This document shows positions 42,866 through 45,582 of a stretch of 45,582 bases of DNA, piece by piece. Origin of the DNA: Halobacteriales archaeon QS_8_69_73 (GTDB taxonomy: Archaea; Halobacteriota; Halobacteria; Halobacteriales; Haloarculaceae). Under the pieces are notes generated by a model. It saw only the letters and a program-made list of their open reading frames with translations. It was not told where the DNA came from and made no database searches. Numbering within the stretch: position 1 is the stretch's first letter; each line of letters begins with the position of its first letter. The translations under genes were made by a program, and so were the position numbers. The stretch lies in contig PXRZ01000069.1 in NCBI GenBank assembly GCA_003022945.1, forward strand, positions 1 through 45,582, read 5' to 3'.

Positions 42866-43020
42866 CTTCTCGCGCGACCGAGCGAGCAGCGACAGCTGCG
42901 AGCGACCGGCGCGAGAAGCGACGGTCGGGGTCTCGGGCCGGCGAGACGCAGCCAAACGGGCACCGCGAGTGAGGACCGTCTCGACTCGTTCGAGACCTGG
43001 CGGCGGCGCTTCTCGCGCGA
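42845..43020 (+). repeat. Duplicated tRNA-Asn 3' end flanking a 110-base insert
   Basis: A 33-base sequence starting GTTCGAGACCTGGCGGCGGC at 42845-42877 is repeated exactly at 42988-43020, and weaker similarity continues beyond (AGCGAC-x-GCTGCGAGCG). The copies are 143 bases apart. This is the layout of attL/attR around a tRNA, but the interval holds no gene, so it is probably a scar of an excised or collapsed element. Confidence 0.7.
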
Positions 43021-43055
43021 ACAAGTGACCAGCGACGGCTGCGAGCGGAACTCCG

Positions 43056-44234
43056 TCACCACGCCTCCCGCAGCACCGTCTCCAGCTCCTCGACGGTCGG
43101 GTCCAGCCCCGGCGGGCAGTTGGACACGAAGCCGTCGGCGCGGACGTCCGCCGCCACCGCCGGGAGGTCCGATTTCGACATGTCGTCGATCTCGCGGAGC
43201 CGCGCCGGCAGCCCGAGGGCGTCGCGTATCTCGGCGACCCGCTCGACGACGGCGGTCGCCGTCGCCGCCGGGGTCGCGGCTTCGACGCCCAGCCCCTCCG
43301 CAAGCAGGTCGCGGCCGGCGTCGACGCGGTCGAACAGGTACCGGAGCGCATGCGGCGCGACGACGGCGTGGGCGCCGCCCTGCTGGATCTCGTAGCCGCG
43401 GGCGACGCCGTGGCCGAAGGCGTGGATCAGCGACAGCGTCAGCCCGTCGGCCCGCGAACAGCCGTACTGCGCCAGCACCGTCCCGACGACGGCGTCGTGT
43501 ATCGTCTTCTCGTCGCGGTCGCCGGCGCCGAGGCCGGGCAGGCCCCGCGACAGCAGCCGTAGCGCCCGGACGGCGGTCGCGTCGGTCACCGGCGTCGCCG
43601 TCGCCGCGTAGGTCGTCTCGACGGCCTTGTCGAAGCCGTTCATCGCCGAGGCACACAGCACGTCGTGCGGCGTCGTCCGGAGCAGCTCGGGGTCGTACAG
43701 CAGCGCCGCTGGCATCAGCCGCCGGTCGTGGGCGCCGCCACGGACGAGCCCGTCCCGGCGGGAGGTGATGCCGGCGATCGTCGACAGGTCCGCGCCGGCC
43801 AGCGTCGTCGGGGCCGCGACCACCGGCCGGAGGTCGCCGTCCGGGACCGCGACCGCACCGGTCGCCTCGAACTCGTCGCGGAGCGTCGCCGGCTCCCCGG
43901 CGGCCGCCAGCGCGACCATCACCTTCGCGACGTCGAGGCTGCTGCCGCCGCCGACCGCGACGACCGCGTCGGCGCCGGTCACCGCGAGCCGCTCGGCGCC
44001 GGCGACGGCCGTCTCGAAGCGCTTCTCCGGGGTCGTCTCGGCGAACTCGCCGGCCAGCCGGTCGCCGAGACCCGCCCGGACCGGCTCCATCACCGCTGCC
44101 GTCTCGCCGACCGTCCGGCCGGTGACGATCAACGCGTCGTCGGCACCCAGCGCCGCGAGTTCGTCGCCGAGGGCGTCGATGCGGCCCGCACCGTACCGGA
44201 TCGTCCCCGGTCGGTAGTCGAAGCGGAACTCCAT
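43056..44234 (-). CDS. Iron-containing alcohol dehydrogenase
   Basis: This 392-residue group III (iron-dependent) dehydrogenase has FDYRPGTIRYGAGRIDALGD, GADAVVAVGGGSSLDVAKVM (NAD(P)-binding G-G-G-S), APTTLAGADLSTIAGITSRR, SAMNGFDKAVETTYAATATP and LSLIHAFGHGVARGYEIQQG with the metal-ligand His residues. The substrate is not predictable from sequence alone; haloarchaeal members act on short alcohols, aldehydes or sugar derivatives. ATG 44234 starts MEFRFDYRPGTIRYGAG. The gene is intact and lies between two tRNA genes. Confidence 0.85.
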   Translation of the reverse strand: MEFRFDYRPGTIRYGAGRIDALGDELAALGADDALIVTGRTVGETAAVMEPVRAGLGDRLAGEFAETTPEKRFETAVAGAERLAVTGADAVVAVGGGSSLDVAKVMVALAAAGEPATLRDEFEATGAVAVPDGDLRPVVAAPTTLAGADLSTIAGITSRRDGLVRGGAHDRRLMPAALLYDPELLRTTPHDVLCASAMNGFDKAVETTYAATATPVTDATAVRALRLLSRGLPGLGAGDRDEKTIHDAVVGTVLAQYGCSRADGLTLSLIHAFGHGVARGYEIQQGGAHAVVAPHALRYLFDRVDAGRDLLAEGLGVEAATPAATATAVVERVAEIRDALGLPARLREIDDMSKSDLPAVAADVRADGFVSNCPPGLDPTVEELETVLREAW

Positions 44235-44406
44235 GCCGCGTCGTCGGGCCCGCCGGGCTTGTCGCTTGTGCGCCGCGACGGTCGGGGCGTGTCGCGAGGG
44301 TGCCGGCCAGGCGACCGTCCGTCGTCTGGACCATACCCCGGGAGGACGCGGGCCGGCCGCGTCCTCCCGGCAAAGTAAAGAGGGCCGACGGAATAGCCAC
44401 GAACGA

Positions 44407-44482
44407 GGGCCCTTAGCTTAGTCCGGCTCAAAGCGATCCGCTCATAACGGATTGAGCGCTGGTTCAAATCCGGCAGGGCCCA
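44407..44482 (+). tRNA. tRNA with CAT anticodon, probably tRNA-Ile2
   Basis: The cloverleaf has acceptor GGGCCCT/AGGGCCC, anticodon stem ATCCG/CGGAT around CTCATAA (anticodon CAT), T arm GCTGG/CCGGC around TTCAAAT and discriminator A482. The GGGCCC acceptor and overall sequence resemble tRNA-Ile2, whose C34 is modified (agmatidine in archaea) to read AUA, more than elongator tRNA-Met. Elongator Met cannot be excluded by eye; initiator Met is unlikely. Confidence 0.85.
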
Positions 44483-44677
44483 TCCGCTGCGACGGTGGAA
44501 GCGGAAAGCGAGGCGATTCTCCGCGGATTCGAACCCTGCCACGGGCGAGATCGCTCCGGGGCAGGCCCGGCGGAATTGACCCGCCCGCGCGATTGGCCGA
44601 CCGAACCGGTACCACCGGCCGTCATGACATGAACCTCCGCCGGGCGAGATGCTGGCAGTCGCCCCTCGACCCAGCGG
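44483..44677. other. Gene-free stretch after the CAT tRNA
   Basis: I see no gene, hairpin or repeat in this 195-base gap that I can support. Confidence 0.4.
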
Positions 44678-45127
44678 TCAGTCGGCGGTGCGGACGATAT
44701 GGACGTCGTAGTCCGCGTCGCCGGCGATGGGTGTACCGACGCTGTCGGCTGGCGCCGGCACCTGTGCGGCGTTCTCGCTGCCGATGAATAGGACCGTCGC
44801 GTCGACGTCGGCGGCGACGCGTCTGATCGTGCGGGTGACGTCGTTACGGGTGGTCGCGCCGCGGGCGGCCGGTTCGGTCGGTCGTTCCGTCCGGACGGTC
44901 GCCGTCGGCGCGATTCCGTCCAGCTTCGACCGGAACTGCCGTTCGACGGCGTCGGGGTCGTACGACTCGCCCGCCTCGAGCCAGCCGCGCCGCTCGGCGA
45001 ACGCCGGGTCGTCGGGGACGACCGTCAGCACGACCACCGCCTCGTCGCGGTACTCCCCGAAGCCGACGGCCCGCTTGACGGCAGTCTCCGACAGCGACGA
45101 GCCGTCGTACGGTGCTAGGACGGTCAC
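44678..45127 (-). CDS. Universal stress protein family, non-ATP-binding type
   Basis: This 149-residue protein starts (GTG 45127) with TVLAPYDGSSLSETAVKRAV and has VVVLTVVPDDPAFAERRGWL, VTRTIRRVAADVDATVLFIG and a short end. It is a UspA fold, but the G-x2-G-x9-G-S/T ATP loop is replaced by SENAAQVPAPADSVGTPIAG, so nucleotide binding is doubtful. Its GTG overlaps the stop of the upstream dehydrogenase gene (GTGA), so they form an operon. Confidence 0.75.
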   Translation of the reverse strand: MTVLAPYDGSSLSETAVKRAVGFGEYRDEAVVVLTVVPDDPAFAERRGWLEAGESYDPDAVERQFRSKLDGIAPTATVRTERPTEPAARGATTRNDVTRTIRRVAADVDATVLFIGSENAAQVPAPADSVGTPIAGDADYDVHIVRTAD

Positions 45128-45582
45128 TCCCGGTCACCCCGTTCTGGGCGGCCCCAGGCCTTGTACAGTGTTCGTTGTCCCACATCGCCTGATGGGCGTC
45201 GGGAAGATCCGCCCAGTCGACGACGAGCGGGTCGGTGACGTCCAGCGCCCCCGCGTCGATGTCCGCGTTGAGCTGCTGGACTTCGTAGGCGTTCGAGAGG
45301 TGCGTCCCGAGAATCGACGCCGTCGGCATGTGGATCTCCCGCTGGCGCATCCACACCTGCGGCGCGTAGAAGGAGTACCGCCGGCCGCCGAGGTCCTCGC
45401 TGTAGACGACCCGACCGGTGTGCGGGCGCACGAGCATCGTCGAGACGCCGAGAGCGTCGTGGCCGGCCCGGTCGAACACGACGTCCGGGTAGCCGCGGGG
45501 GTTCTCCGGCGTCCGCAGGTGCTCGCCGACGGCCCTGCCCAGCGGCTTGAACGCCGTGTCGGTGTACTCCTGGACGGCCCGG
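45124..45582 (-). pseudogene. Crotonyl-CoA reductase-like MDR dehydrogenase, C-terminal part, frameshifted
   Basis: The gene enters from beyond the window. The visible part reads PDVVFDRAGHDALGVSTMLV, TGRVVYSEDLGGRRYSFYAP and QVWMRQREIHMPTASILGTH, then LPDAHQAMWDNEH, resembling the C-terminal domain of crotonyl-CoA carboxylase/reductase-type medium-chain dehydrogenases (Y-x-WMRQ-x-x-I-x-G-S/T-H block). Around 45175-45185 the frame changes and the natural end is TLYKAWGRPERGDRE in another frame, whose TGA overlaps the stress-protein GTG. The coupling of that end to the next gene shows which frame is right. Substrate cannot be fixed without the rest of the gene. Confidence 0.65.

Overview
The window looks like chromosomal DNA of a halophilic archaeon (class Halobacteria). 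Most of it is very GC-rich and codes for strongly acidic proteins. Several genes have a TATA-like box about 26-30 bases before the start codon, the leaderless pattern. Families typical of haloarchaea are present: a HalX response regulator, a SAMP-activating E1 (UbaA), the glucose-6-phosphate dehydrogenase Azf, a fused double histone and IS1341-type tnpB elements. No 16S/23S rRNA gene and no convincing CRISPR array were seen.

Region 1 (33 to about 12160) is an integrative element, visibly lower in GC, inserted at the 3' end of a tRNA-Ala(CGC) gene. The 14-base end of the tRNA (91-104) recurs at 12148-12161, and a one-mismatch copy lies at 12347-12360. The element carries two tyrosine integrases (both interrupted), at least three PD-(D/E)XK-type nuclease genes, a remnant of a type I restriction methyltransferase, a pentapeptide-repeat membrane protein and several genes I cannot name. 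Among the latter is an AT-rich overlapping two-gene operon (5444-7698). The contents resemble a defence cargo island. A hicBA toxin-antitoxin pair with a frameshifted hicA lies just outside.

Region 2 (about 12.9-29.5 kb) is housekeeping chromosome: NAD+ synthetase, FKBP-type isomerase, HalX regulator, two Fluc/CrcB fluoride channels, two isoaspartyl methyltransferase paralogues, an aminopeptidase, UbaA, an amino-acid permease, MsrA, a universal stress protein, Azf, a diadenylate-cyclase-like protein and a DUF309 protein. Region 3 (29.5-34.4 kb) is a giant secreted beta-helix protein in three frames, followed by a palindrome-rich repeat block. Region 4 (34.4-41.3 kb) holds an RPA-type single-strand DNA-binding protein and a histone/histone-deacetylase operon with an IS1341-type element on each side, their right ends facing the operon. 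Region 5 (41.3-45.6 kb) holds the CCA-adding enzyme gene, tRNA-Asn with a duplicated 3' end, an iron alcohol dehydrogenase, a CAT-anticodon tRNA, a stress protein and the end of a crotonyl-CoA-reductase-like gene.

A striking property is how many genes are broken. About 15 of some 50 carry a frameshift, a stop codon or an internal loss of roughly 25-35 codons, including genes expected to be essential (cca, nadE). Either the assembly has systematic indel errors or collapsed repeats, or the locus is decaying. Raw reads are needed before any break is interpreted biologically. All family assignments are from sequence recognition only; no database search was run.
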